Virus record (IMG/VR): IMGVR_UViG_3300042691_000179
Coordinates: 1 to 21,490 of that record
From: a virus
Length of the DNA stretch: 21,490 bases
Direction: 5' to 3' (one strand)
Part shown: positions 1 through 6,067 of the stretch, one piece after another
How the letters are laid out: each line of letters begins with the position of its first letter
How positions within the stretch are numbered: position 1 is the first letter of the stretch
Notes under the pieces: model-generated
Databases searched by the model: none
Told to the model about the DNA's origin: nothing
The model's input: the letters and a program-made list of their open reading frames with translations, nothing else
Translations under genes and position numbers: made by a program

Positions 1-2
1 CC

Positions 3-626
3 GACGCCGCAATGACCCCTGTTGGTGTGTTCCTTGGCTGCTCTTATACCGATCCTACGTTCGGTAAGGTGTTCCGTCAGTACTACCCTGCTAACACTGT
101 TGCAAACGACATCGTGGCTTTTGTCCAAGATGATCCGGATGCACTGTTCAAAGCAGCGGTTGTTTCTGGCACCACCGTGATTGCTGCTGTGGGCCGCACT
201 TTCGTTGGTAACAACATTGAGATGGTTGACAACACTGGCAGCACCACCACTGGTGATTCTGCTGCTGGCGTGACTGCTCCGGCTACTACCAACACCCTGC
301 CGCTCCGCATCGTTGATGTGGTTCCCGATACTGCAATTGTGACGACTGCGACTGGTACTACTACCAACGCAAGCACCGCAGTGACCCTGTCTGCTACTAA
401 CGCTGACGTTCTGAAATACATGGCAATCTCTGGTACTGGCATCGCTGCTGGCACCACGGTTTCCGCTATTTCGGGCACTTCCTTGACTCTGTCTGCTGCC
501 GCTACCGCTTCTGGTACTGTGACGCTGACTTTTGTCGGGTACCCCGAAGTGATTTGTAAGTGGAATGCGCCAAGCGCTACTGGTCAGGCTGGTGGTCATC
601 AGTATCTCAATGCCACTGGCGTATAA
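3..626 (+). CDS. Capsid-associated structural protein, 5'-truncated by window edge
   Basis: The frame is open from the first bases of the window, so the ATG at 12 is probably internal and the true start lies upstream. What is visible is about 207 residues, rich in Thr, Ala, Gly and Val, with no charged clusters or membrane segment. The first ~100 residues read as a globular beta domain (GVFLGCSYTDPTFGKVFRQY). A low-complexity beta-rich module follows at roughly residues 107-176 counted from the ATG at 12 (GTGIAAGTTVSAIS). The protein then returns to globular sequence (YPEVICKWN) before its end. It sits 10 bases ahead of the major capsid gene, separated by a strong TAAGGAGTG ribosome binding site, so a head decoration, scaffold or capsid-stabilising role is likely by position only. 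I cannot assign a named family. Confidence 0.75.
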   Translation, partial: DAAMTPVGVFLGCSYTDPTFGKVFRQYYPANTVANDIVAFVQDDPDALFKAAVVSGTTVIAAVGRTFVGNNIEMVDNTGSTTTGDSAAGVTAPATTNTLPLRIVDVVPDTAIVTTATGTTTNASTAVTLSATNADVLKYMAISGTGIAAGTTVSAISGTSLTLSAAATASGTVTLTFVGYPEVICKWNAPSATGQAGGHQYLNATGV

Positions 627-636
627 GGAGTGACAA

Positions 637-1545
637 ATGGCTATTTCCCGCGCACAACTACTTAAAGAACTCCTCCCCGGCTTGAACGCTCTGTTTGGCA
701 TGGAATATGCCCGATATGGCGAAGAGCACAAGGAGATTTACGAAACCGAAACCTCCGAACGTTCGTTTGAAGAGGAAACCAAACTGTCTGGCTTCTCCGC
801 CGCTCCGGTGAAGAACGAAGGCAGTGCGATTGCCTACGATAACGCGCAAGAGGTCTTCACGGCTCGCTACACCCACGAAACTATTGCTCTTGGCTTCAGC
901 CTGACTGAAGAGGCGATTGAGGACAACCTCTACGACTCTCTGTCTAGCCGCTACACCAAGGCTCTGGCTCGTGCGATGGCGTACACCAAGCAGACTAAGG
1001 CTGCTGCCAACCTGAACAACGGCTTCAACTCTGCCTATCCGGGCGGTGATGGTCAGCCTCTGTTCTCGACGGCTCACCCGCTGGTCTCTGGTGGTGTCAA
1101 CAGCAACACGCCCGCTACTCCTGCCGACCTGAACGAGACTTCTTTGGAAGCCGCCGTTATTCAGATCGCTGCATGGACTGACGAACGTGGTCTGCTGATT
1201 GCCGCCAAGCCGCGCAAACTGATTGTTCCTCCGTCGCTGCAATTCGTTGCTACTCGTATTCTGGAAACTGAACTCCAGACCAATACGGCTGACAACAACA
1301 TCAACGCGCTGAAGAACAACGGTTCTATCGCAGAGGGTTACACCGTTAACCACTTCTTGACCGACAACGACGCTTGGTTCCTGACCACCGACGTGCCCAA
1401 CGGTATGAAACACTTCGTTCGTACCCCGCTGGCTAACTCGATGGACGGTGACTTCGATACTGGTAACGTTCGTTACAAGGCTCGTGAGCGTTATTCGTTC
1501 GGCTGGTCTGATCCGCTCGGTATGTTCGGCTCGCCCGGCGCTTAA
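637..1545 (+). CDS. Major capsid protein (Mu gpT-like)
   Basis: A 302-residue protein with the look of a Mu gpT-like major head subunit. It has a helical N-terminus (LLKELLPGLNALFGMEYARY), then the E-rich ETSERSFEEETKLSGF stretch and the loop-like segment ALGFSLTEEAIEDNLYD. The PLFSTAHPLVSG motif near residue 145 and the IVPPSLQFVATRIL segment near residue 200 are features I associate with this capsid family. The C-terminus WSDPLGMFGSPGA is also typical. The ATG at 637 follows AAGGAGTGACAA with good spacing. Length fits a HK97-fold shell protein of about 300 residues. It would assemble the icosahedral head. It is directly followed by a hairpin terminator, which would let it be expressed more strongly than the genes after it. 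No protease domain is fused to it. Confidence 0.9.
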   Translation: MAISRAQLLKELLPGLNALFGMEYARYGEEHKEIYETETSERSFEEETKLSGFSAAPVKNEGSAIAYDNAQEVFTARYTHETIALGFSLTEEAIEDNLYDSLSSRYTKALARAMAYTKQTKAAANLNNGFNSAYPGGDGQPLFSTAHPLVSGGVNSNTPATPADLNETSLEAAVIQIAAWTDERGLLIAAKPRKLIVPPSLQFVATRILETELQTNTADNNINALKNNGSIAEGYTVNHFLTDNDAWFLTTDVPNGMKHFVRTPLANSMDGDFDTGNVRYKARERYSFGWSDPLGMFGSPGA

Positions 1546-1561
1546 TCAGCCTCTGGCTGTC

Positions 1562-1588
1562 AAAGGGGACTTCGGTCCCCTTTGTTTT
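1562..1588 (+). terminator. Rho-independent terminator after the capsid gene
   Basis: A perfect 9-bp stem (AAAGGGGAC paired with GTCCCCTTT) closes a TTCG tetraloop with a C-G closing pair, the unusually stable UUCG loop type, and is followed by GTTTT. It starts 17 bases after the capsid stop codon and ends about 40 bases before the endonuclease start. It is the only strong intrinsic terminator I see in the window. Readthrough must be partial or an antiterminator must act, because all downstream structural genes lie on the same strand with no obvious promoter after the hairpin. Confidence 0.9.
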
Positions 1589-1628
1589 AGCCTTGAGATG
1601 GTTGAGACTACACAAAAAGGAGTTGTGT

Positions 1629-2219
1629 TTGCCATACAAAATTGACTCTTGCGGCATCTACAAGATCGTGAACAAGGCCACGGGGCAGTGTTATGTCGGT
1701 CAGTCGCAGCACGTCAAGAAGCGGTTGAAGGAACATTTCCGTCTGTTGCGGTGGAACAAGCACACCAACCCGCATCTCCAGCATGCTTTCAACAAATACG
1801 GTGCGGAGAACTTCTATGGCGCGGTTGAGATCGAATGCGAAACGCCTGAACAACTGGACTATTTAGAAGAACAATTCCTGCGTGGTGATGCGTGGTTCGA
1901 CGAACCCAACGTGTACAACATCGCAGACTTTGCTAAAGCCCCGATGCGAGGGAAGGTGCACAGTGAAGAGGCCCGCGAACGGATCAGACTAGGTCGAAGG
2001 GCATCGACGTTTGACTACCAGAGTGAGGACTATCGTGCGACATTGTCCAAAGCCCAAATGGCACGCTTTCACTCGGACCCGAAATTTCTTGCGAAGTTGA
2101 AGTTCATTCTGGACAATCCAGAATTATCCTATGCTGAATGTGCTAGGAGATTGGGTGCAGACACTAGCGCAGTTAGGCGTCTTGCATTAAAGTATCAACA
2201 CCTTAAAGGAGTTTTATAA
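1629..2219 (+). CDS. GIY-YIG homing endonuclease with C-terminal helix-turn-helix
   Basis: A free-standing homing endonuclease that should cut DNA at a target near its own location and spread by repair. I choose TTG 1629 as start because AAAAAGGAG ends six bases before it; TTG 1593 would place that ribosome site inside the gene. From TTG 1629 the protein has 196 residues. The nuclease domain shows GIYKIVN (9-15), YVG (22-24), an Arg at 32 in the VKKRLKEHF helix, and an acidic YLEEQF helix near 79-83 that should hold the metal-binding Glu. A NUMOD3-like segment, MRGKVHSEEARERI, lies near 106-119. A helix-turn-helix (LSYAECARRLGADTSAVRRL, about 166-185) ends the protein and likely reads the target. 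The stop TAA shares its last A with the ATG of the next gene, whose ribosome site AAAGGAG lies inside the endonuclease 3' end. Confidence 0.9.
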   Translation: MPYKIDSCGIYKIVNKATGQCYVGQSQHVKKRLKEHFRLLRWNKHTNPHLQHAFNKYGAENFYGAVEIECETPEQLDYLEEQFLRGDAWFDEPNVYNIADFAKAPMRGKVHSEEARERIRLGRRASTFDYQSEDYRATLSKAQMARFHSDPKFLAKLKFILDNPELSYAECARRLGADTSAVRRLALKYQHLKGVL

Positions 2220-2434
2220 TGGCTCAAACTCGTTTCTCTGGCCCCGTTGCTTCCGATAACGGCTTCGCCTGCCCCGCCTACACTCTGGCAACCCTCCCGG
2301 TTAACGCTGATTCTCCGAACGGCACGATTATTTATGTGTCGGACGCAACTAACGTGGGTGCGGGCACTGGCACCATTTGCTTCAACGACGGCACCAACTG
2401 GATTGACATCAGTACCGGCCTGACCGTCGCGTAA
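2219..2434 (+). CDS. Small virion protein, beta-rich (71 aa)
   Basis: A 71-residue protein with almost no charge, rich in Gly, Thr, Asn and Asp. The segment GTIIYVSDATNVGAGTGTIC followed by FNDGTNWIDIST resembles a short beta-hairpin module that recurs in phage fibre and decoration proteins (compare GMIRYNSDLGSFEGY in the fibre gene at 9868). Its ATG overlaps the endonuclease stop, and its ribosome site AAAGGAG sits in the endonuclease coding end. By position, between the capsid gene and the connector genes, it is probably a minor head or neck component. No named family is recognised. Confidence 0.75.
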   Translation: MAQTRFSGPVASDNGFACPAYTLATLPVNADSPNGTIIYVSDATNVGAGTGTICFNDGTNWIDISTGLTVA

Positions 2435-2446
2435 TAGGAGGCTGAC

Positions 2447-2755
2447 ATGGCTTCCATGCAATATGATGTCCTTTCGACACAGCCCCTAACCACCACTGGT
2501 AACTTTCTTGACCAGAACGGGAACGCCATTGGGCGTGCTCGTATCAAGACTATTTACGCCGTCAACGGCGGTAGTGCTGGGTCAGTGGTTATCCGCAACG
2601 GTTCTACTGGCAAAATCTTGATGACCGTTAATACGGCTGCAAGTGGCACTGCTGGGTACACCATCATCCCCCTGCCCGGTGAAGGCATCCTTGCAGACGA
2701 TGCTCTGCACGGTACTGTGACCGACACCACCTCGATTACTCTGATCTACGGGTGA
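2447..2755 (+). CDS. Small structural protein (102 aa)
   Basis: A 102-residue protein beginning MASMQYDVLSTQPLTTTG, followed by predicted beta strands (IKTIYAVNGGSAGSVVIRN; TAGYTIIPLPGEGILADD). It has no Cys, no membrane segment and few charges, which suits a small capsid or neck accessory subunit. The start ATG 2447 follows AATAGGAGGCTGAC, a strong ribosome site. It lies in a series of short genes between the capsid and connector genes. I recognise the style of phage small structural proteins but no specific named family; a decoration role is a guess from position and composition. Confidence 0.75.
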   Translation: MASMQYDVLSTQPLTTTGNFLDQNGNAIGRARIKTIYAVNGGSAGSVVIRNGSTGKILMTVNTAASGTAGYTIIPLPGEGILADDALHGTVTDTTSITLIYG

Positions 2756-2760
2756 TCGGA

Positions 2761-3057
2761 ATGGCTACCAAACCAGTCTCTAAGAAAGCGATGCCGTGCA
2801 ATAAGCCACGGTCTACGCCTACTCACCCCAAGAAATCGCACGTCGTCAAAGCATGCGAGGGCGGGAAAGAGAAAGTCATTCGGTTTGGTCAGCAAGGTAA
2901 AAAAGTAGGAACTTTGTCGGGTACGGCAGGAGCGCCCAAGTCAGGCGAATCTGACCGTATGAAGGCAAAGCGTAAGTCATTCAAAGCGCGTCACGCAAAA
3001 AACATTGCCAAGGGCAAGATGAGCGCGGCGTACTGGGCTGATAAGGTGAAGTGGTAA
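2761..3057 (+). CDS. Small basic phage protein ending in ARHAKNIAKGKMSAAYW motif
   Basis: From ATG 2761 the protein has 98 residues; the in-frame GTG 2752 would add three and would overlap the previous stop. The protein is strongly basic, with many Lys, Arg and His. The C-terminal half has KAKRKSFKARHAKNIAKGKM followed by SAAYWADKVKW, a pattern I have seen in small proteins of cyanophages and other marine phages next to structural genes. The middle segment VIRFGQQGKKVGTLSG also recalls those proteins. Function is unknown. The charge suggests contact with DNA or RNA, possibly packaged with the genome. It is the first of the run of basic small proteins that extends to 4887. Confidence 0.75.
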   Translation: MATKPVSKKAMPCNKPRSTPTHPKKSHVVKACEGGKEKVIRFGQQGKKVGTLSGTAGAPKSGESDRMKAKRKSFKARHAKNIAKGKMSAAYWADKVKW

Positions 3058-3308
3058 TGGAGATGATGATATGGAACATCATACTTACCTCGATTGTGGG
3101 CATCATGGCCTTCCTACTCAAGGGTAAGTTTGACGAATTAGATCGACTCGGTATCTTGCTCAACAAGACCCGGGAAGAAGTTGCGCGTGACCACATCACT
3201 CGTGCTGAGGTGCACCGCGACATGGAAAAGATTATGGAACGCTTCGACGCGGGTATCTCTCGACTTGAAGCAAAGATCGACGACCTGCGTAAAGAAAAAA
3301 GGAGTTAG
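3057..3308 (+). CDS. Membrane-anchored coiled-coil protein
   Basis: An 83-residue protein whose ATG 3057 overlaps the previous TAA by one base. It has one N-terminal membrane segment, about residues 4-21 (MIWNIILTSIVGIMAFLL), then a long charged helix with heptad-like spacing (EVHRDMEKIMERFDAGISRL, about 51-70) and a KEKRS tail. The layout matches small phage proteins with a membrane anchor and a coiled-coil tail, as seen in i-spanin-like and holin-associated proteins. It lies far from the lysis cassette at 14156-15406, where a second protein of similar layout occurs. A virion role, such as a membrane contact during ejection, is an alternative. Confidence 0.75.
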   Translation: MEMMIWNIILTSIVGIMAFLLKGKFDELDRLGILLNKTREEVARDHITRAEVHRDMEKIMERFDAGISRLEAKIDDLRKEKRS

Positions 3309-3310
3309 AC

Positions 3311-3637
3311 ATGTCTGACGAGAACCGCATGCAATACCGCAAGCCTACGGACAAAGAAAAAGCAAAACTGAACAAGTCCCGCGAGATGATGCAGCGTGGC
3401 ATCGAAGGCGAGAAAGACTTCCTGTCCAAGATTTCCACCACGATGGCGAAATCGGCTCGTGACGAACAGCGCGAAGCCAAACGCCTACGTGAATCTGTGC
3501 CCGAGCCTGCACGTAACTACGAGGCGCTTGAGGGTATGAAGAAGGGTGGCAAGGTGAAGATGGCTGCTGGCGGTTCCGCTTCCAAGCGTGCTGACGGCTG
3601 TGCCGTTCGTGGCAAAACTCGTGGAAGGATGGTGTAA
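3311..3637 (+). CDS. Small basic protein with C-terminal GG/KTRG tag, copy 1
   Basis: A 108-residue, strongly basic protein with AAGGAGTTAGAC ahead of ATG 3311. Residues 1-73 are a charged helical region (TDKEKAKLNKSREMMQRG; EQREAKRLRESVPE) with no membrane segment. Residues 75-108 form a distinct tail with GMKKGGKVK, MAAGGSASKRADGCA and RGKTRG. Nearly the same tail ends the next gene, while the N-terminal parts of the two proteins are unrelated by eye. A looser version occurs in the third gene. The tail therefore behaves as a mobile module. Function is unknown; packaging tag, DNA-binding tail and processing site are all open. Confidence 0.8.
   Translation: MSDENRMQYRKPTDKEKAKLNKSREMMQRGIEGEKDFLSKISTTMAKSARDEQREAKRLRESVPEPARNYEALEGMKKGGKVKMAAGGSASKRADGCAVRGKTRGRMV
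3533..3634 (+). repeat. C-terminal GG/KTRG tag, copy 1 (34 codons)
   Basis: This stretch codes for the tail GMKKGGKVK-MAAGGSASKRADGCA-RGKTRG. Aligned to the copy at 3847-3951, 29 residues match, with one single-residue gap. Synonymous third-position differences are scattered through the DNA (for example AAGGTG against AAAGTG), so the copies are not a fresh duplication and appear kept by selection on the protein. Confidence 0.85.
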
Positions 3638-3639
3638 CT

Positions 3640-3954
3640 ATGGGCGATAAAGCACTTATGGGTGGGCTGCTTGGTGCGGCTCCTGCGCTGATGGGCAAGA
3701 TTGCTGGCAAAGAAAACGCTGGCTTTGGTCTCGGCATCCTTCCCGGCCTGATGTACAAAGATCAGTACCGCGACAAGCAGAAGGAAAAAGAGGCTGCTCA
3801 GGCTGCAATGAAGGCTGCTCCCGGTGCTGCTAAGGCTGTGCAACCCGGAATGAAGAAGGGTGGCAAAGTGAAGCAGATGGCCTCGGGCGGTTCGGCTTCC
3901 AAGCGTGCTGATGGCTGTGCGCAGCGAGGCAAGACTCGCGGGAAGATCATCTGA
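3640..3954 (+). CDS. Small basic protein with C-terminal GG/KTRG tag, copy 2
   Basis: A 104-residue protein. The N-terminal ~35 residues are hydrophobic and glycine-rich (MGGLLGAAPALMGKIAGK; FGLGILPGLM), possibly membrane-active or buried. An alanine/lysine helix follows (KQKEKEAAQAAMKAAPGAA), then the tag at residues 70-104 (GMKKGGKVKQMASGG, SASKRADGCA, RGKTRGKII). The glycine-rich start resembles in style the hydrophobic stretch of the large protein at 18681. The stop overlaps the next ATG (ATGA). The order of hydrophobic head, helix and basic tail would suit an internal virion or ejection protein, but that is inference. Confidence 0.8.
   Translation: MGDKALMGGLLGAAPALMGKIAGKENAGFGLGILPGLMYKDQYRDKQKEKEAAQAAMKAAPGAAKAVQPGMKKGGKVKQMASGGSASKRADGCAQRGKTRGKII
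3847..3951 (+). repeat. C-terminal GG/KTRG tag, copy 2 (35 codons)
   Basis: Second copy of the tail module, with one extra residue (Gln before MASGG) relative to copy 1. It ends exactly at the end of the coding region, as copy 1 does, so both are true C-terminal modules. A third, more divergent copy is coded at about 4176-4289, with MAAGG, KAADGIA and KKGKTRG, and there it is followed by 15 more residues that include another AKGG unit. Confidence 0.85.
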
Positions 3955-4337
3955 TGCCCGCCGTCAGCGCCAAACAGGAAAAGTTCATGCGGGCTGTGGC
4001 TGAAAACCCCAAGTTCGCAAAGAAGGTGGGTGTTCCACAATCCGTGGGTCGTGAGTTTTCTAAATCTGGAGGTGGTGAAATGAAAGAATCTAAGACGATG
4101 ATGAAGAAGGAAGTGGCTTTCATGAAAAAGAAAGGCGCTCCTAAGTCGATGGTCAAACACGAGATGAAAGAAGCCGGAATGAAGTACGGCGGCATGGCTA
4201 AGAAGCCCGCCAAGAAAATGGCTGCTGGTGGCCTGTCTGCTGGTCACAAGGCTGCTGATGGCATCGCCAAGAAGGGTAAGACCCGTGGCATGGAAGTGAA
4301 GATGGCTAAGGGCGGCATGTCTCGTAAGGGCTGCTAA
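3954..4337 (+). CDS. Small basic protein with DUF3008-like start and divergent GG/KTRG tag
   Basis: A 127-residue, very Lys-rich protein whose ATG overlaps the previous stop by four bases. The first ~37 residues (SAKQEKFMRAVAENPKFAKK, then VGVPQSVGREFSKS) recall the short DUF3008 motif, where a KxQxxFM start is followed by a helix and then VAxEFxxS. Residues 42-73 are a lysine/methionine-rich helix (KESKTMMKKEVAFMKKKG). The tail has YGGMAKK, KKMAAGG, KAADGIAKKGKTRG and a final MAKGGMSRKGC. It thus carries the same tail grammar as the two preceding proteins with a third unrelated N-terminal part. Function unknown; nucleic-acid contact is plausible from charge. Confidence 0.8.
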   Translation: MPAVSAKQEKFMRAVAENPKFAKKVGVPQSVGREFSKSGGGEMKESKTMMKKEVAFMKKKGAPKSMVKHEMKEAGMKYGGMAKKPAKKMAAGGLSAGHKAADGIAKKGKTRGMEVKMAKGGMSRKGC

Positions 4338-4339
4338 CC

Positions 4340-4624
4340 ATGATGCCGAGCCGGGGCATGGGGGCTATTCAGCCCTCTAAGATGCCAAAAGCCAAGAAGA
4401 TCACCCGCAAGGATGATCCGAACGAGGTGACCATGTACGCCGATGGCGGACAGGTGAAGTCTCGCGTCAACGAGGCTGGCAACTACACCAAACCCGGTAT
4501 GCGCAAGCGGCTCTTTGAGCAGATCAAATCTGGCGGCAAAGGGGGTGCTCCGGGGCAGTGGAGTGCGAGAAAAGCACAGATGCTGGCCTCGCAGTACAAA
4601 AAGGCTGGTGGGGGGTACAAGTGA
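4340..4624 (+). CDS. Small basic phage protein (DUF5872-like)
   Basis: A 94-residue basic protein. Two adjacent ATGs (4340, 4343) are possible starts; no strong ribosome site precedes either, so coupling to the previous gene (stop at 4337) is likely. The second half, GNYTKPGMRKRLFEQIKSGG followed by KGGAPGQWSARKAQMLASQY, is a motif I recognise from many small phage and giant-virus proteins and tentatively equate with DUF5872. A YADGGQVKSR segment in the middle echoes the GG units of the preceding tagged proteins. The conserved block is basic with a W and may bind nucleic acid; its real role is unknown. Confidence 0.8.
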   Translation: MMPSRGMGAIQPSKMPKAKKITRKDDPNEVTMYADGGQVKSRVNEAGNYTKPGMRKRLFEQIKSGGKGGAPGQWSARKAQMLASQYKKAGGGYK

Positions 4625-4887
4625 GTGGACTCGCCAAAAGTCAAAAAAGTCTCAAAGCGTGGACCAAGCAAGAGTGGCAAACCAAAAGCGGTAAGCCCTC
4701 GACGCAAGGCCCAAACGCTACAGGAGAACGTTACCTCCCCAAACGAGCAATCAAGTCCCTCAGCCCCGCCGAATACGCCGCTACAACCCGAGCCAAGCGT
4801 GCAGGAAAAGCCCAAGGCAAACAATTTGTGGCTCAACCTAAAAGCGTGGCTAAAAAGGTTGCTCCGCATAGGAAAATAGGCAAATGA
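4621..4887 (+). CDS. Small basic conserved phage protein (GTG start)
   Basis: An 88-residue basic protein read from GTG 4621, which overlaps the previous TGA as GTGA; a GGTGGGGGG ribosome-like run ends about six bases upstream. An in-frame ATG at 4558 would push it 67 bases into the previous gene and add residues that do not look conserved. Recognisable blocks are WTKQEWQTKSGKPSTQG, ATGERYLPKRAI, LSPAEYAATTRAKRAGK and FVAQPKSVAKK, typical of a small protein widespread in environmental phages. Its function is not known to me. A competing reading frame at 4625-4879 is discarded. It closes the run of basic small proteins, and its stop overlaps the connector gene's ATG. Confidence 0.8.
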   Translation: MSGLAKSQKSLKAWTKQEWQTKSGKPSTQGPNATGERYLPKRAIKSLSPAEYAATTRAKRAGKAQGKQFVAQPKSVAKKVAPHRKIGK

Positions 4888-5627
4888 CAACGTCCGGTAC
4901 CAACTCATTCAATCTTGACCTCAACACGCTTGTGGAAGAGGCGTTCGAGCGTTGCGGGTTGGAACTGCGTTCGGGCTACGACATGCGCACGGCGCGTCGT
5001 TCGTTGAACCTGCTGACGATTGAGTGGGCAAACCGAGGCATCAATCTGTGGACGATTGAGCAGGGCCAGATTGCCATGACGCAGGGGACGATTACGTACC
5101 CTCTGCCCGTGGATACCATCGACCTGCTAGACCACGTTATCCGTACGCAAACAGGCGTAAATCAGACGGACATCAACATCAGCCGTATCAGCGTGGATAC
5201 CTACGCCACGATCCCGAACAAGAATGCTCAGGGTCGTCCAATTCAGGTTTGGATCAACCGTCAGTCCGGTGCACAGTACCCGATCAACGGCAACCAGCCC
5301 AACACGACGAACACTACGACGGGCATCAACCCACCCAACATCAACGTCTGGCCTTGCCCTGACCAGAACAACTACTACACCTTCGTGTATTGGCGGCTGC
5401 GCCGCCTCCAAGACGCTGGTAACGGCGTGAACACGCAGGACATCCCTTTCCGTATGCTGCCTTGCCTCGTGGCTGGGCTGGCGTACTACCTTGCAATGAA
5501 ACTTCCTGATGCTCTACCTCGGCTTGAAATGCTCAAGGCTGCGTATGAGGAACAGTGGGCGTTGGCGGCAAGCGAAGACCGAGAGAAAGCGTCTTTGCGC
5601 ATTGCACCACGACAAATGTTTTATTGA
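4884..5627 (+). CDS. Head-tail connector/adaptor-like protein 1
   Basis: A 247-residue protein. The helical N-terminus, LNTLVEEAFERCGLELRSGY and then RTARRSLNLLTIEWANRGIN, is the helix pair typical of podovirus adaptor proteins of the P22 gp4 or SU10 adaptor kind. A beta-rich middle with aromatic-rich segments follows (INVWPCPDQNNYYTFVYW), then C-terminal helices (LPCLVAGLAYYLAMKLPDAL; EMLKAAYEEQWALAASEDRE). Such proteins dock below the portal and form a ring of the tail. ATG 4884 overlaps the previous TGA. The gene encoding the second adaptor-like protein at 6389 shares this helix-beta-helix plan, so the two may form successive rings. Family membership is judged from pattern, not a search. 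Confidence 0.75.
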   Translation: MTTSGTNSFNLDLNTLVEEAFERCGLELRSGYDMRTARRSLNLLTIEWANRGINLWTIEQGQIAMTQGTITYPLPVDTIDLLDHVIRTQTGVNQTDINISRISVDTYATIPNKNAQGRPIQVWINRQSGAQYPINGNQPNTTNTTTGINPPNINVWPCPDQNNYYTFVYWRLRRLQDAGNGVNTQDIPFRMLPCLVAGLAYYLAMKLPDALPRLEMLKAAYEEQWALAASEDREKASLRIAPRQMFY

Positions 5628-5635
5628 GGTGAAGC

Positions 5636-6058
5636 ATGCCGACCAAGTTTGCTTCGGGTAAAAAGGCGATTGCGGAATGTGACCGCTGTGGCTTTCGGTA
5701 CAAACTGAAAGAACTGCGGGAGTTGGTCATCAAGACCAAGAACGTCAATCTGCTCGTTTGCCCGACCTGCTGGGAGCCTGACCAACCTCAGTTGCAACTT
5801 GGTATGTACCCGGTTGATGACCCGCAGGCGTTGCGTAATCCGCGCCGCGACAACTCGTACATCCAAGCAGGTTTGACTGGATTGCAGATTGGTTCAGGCA
5901 GTGGGCCGCTCGGTTCTGGCGACCCGTCTGGTGGTAGTCGAATCATTCAGTGGGGCTGGGCACCTGTTGGTGGTGGTCGAGCGAATGACGTTGGATTAAC
6001 GCCCAATAATTTGGCGTTAAGCATTACACTGGGTACTGTAACAGTAGCAACAACTTAG
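5636..6058 (+). CDS. Zinc-ribbon structural protein
   Basis: A 140-residue protein. Residues 15-45 form a zinc ribbon with two Cys pairs (CDRC at 15-18, CPTC at 42-45) separated by a charged linker (YKLKELRELVIKTKN). The segment after it (MYPVDDPQALRNPRRDNSYI) looks conserved, and the C-terminal half is Gly/Ser-rich with no charge, suggesting a flexible or fibrous tail (GSGSGPLGSGDPSGGSR). The start ATG 5636 follows GAGGTGAAGC. It sits between the two adaptor-like genes, so it is probably a neck or connector component stabilised by zinc rather than a regulator. I cannot name a family. Confidence 0.78.
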   Translation: MPTKFASGKKAIAECDRCGFRYKLKELRELVIKTKNVNLLVCPTCWEPDQPQLQLGMYPVDDPQALRNPRRDNSYIQAGLTGLQIGSGSGPLGSGDPSGGSRIIQWGWAPVGGGRANDVGLTPNNLALSITLGTVTVATT

Positions 6059-6067
6059 GAGTGGATC

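Noticed and set aside
658-1413. Long antisense open frame opposite the capsid gene, and similar long antisense frames at 7499-8284, 14123-14962 and 19797-20582
   Set aside because: Each lies opposite a well-supported gene, has no ribosome site and codes Arg/His/Val-rich sequence typical of the reverse of a biased coding frame.
1593-1628. Earlier TTG start for the first endonuclease
   Set aside because: It would put the strong AAGGAG site inside the gene and add a non-conserved tail; TTG 1629 has ideal spacing.
4558-4620. Earlier ATG start for the small basic protein at 4621
   Set aside because: It would overlap the previous gene by 67 bases and add residues without conservation; GTG 4621 overlaps the stop in the style of the neighbouring genes.
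4625-4879. Alternative + frame overlapping the small basic protein at 4621-4887
   Set aside because: The product is a Lys/Pro/Ser-rich sequence without recognised blocks, whereas the other frame shows conserved ATGERYLP and LSPAEYAATT motifs.
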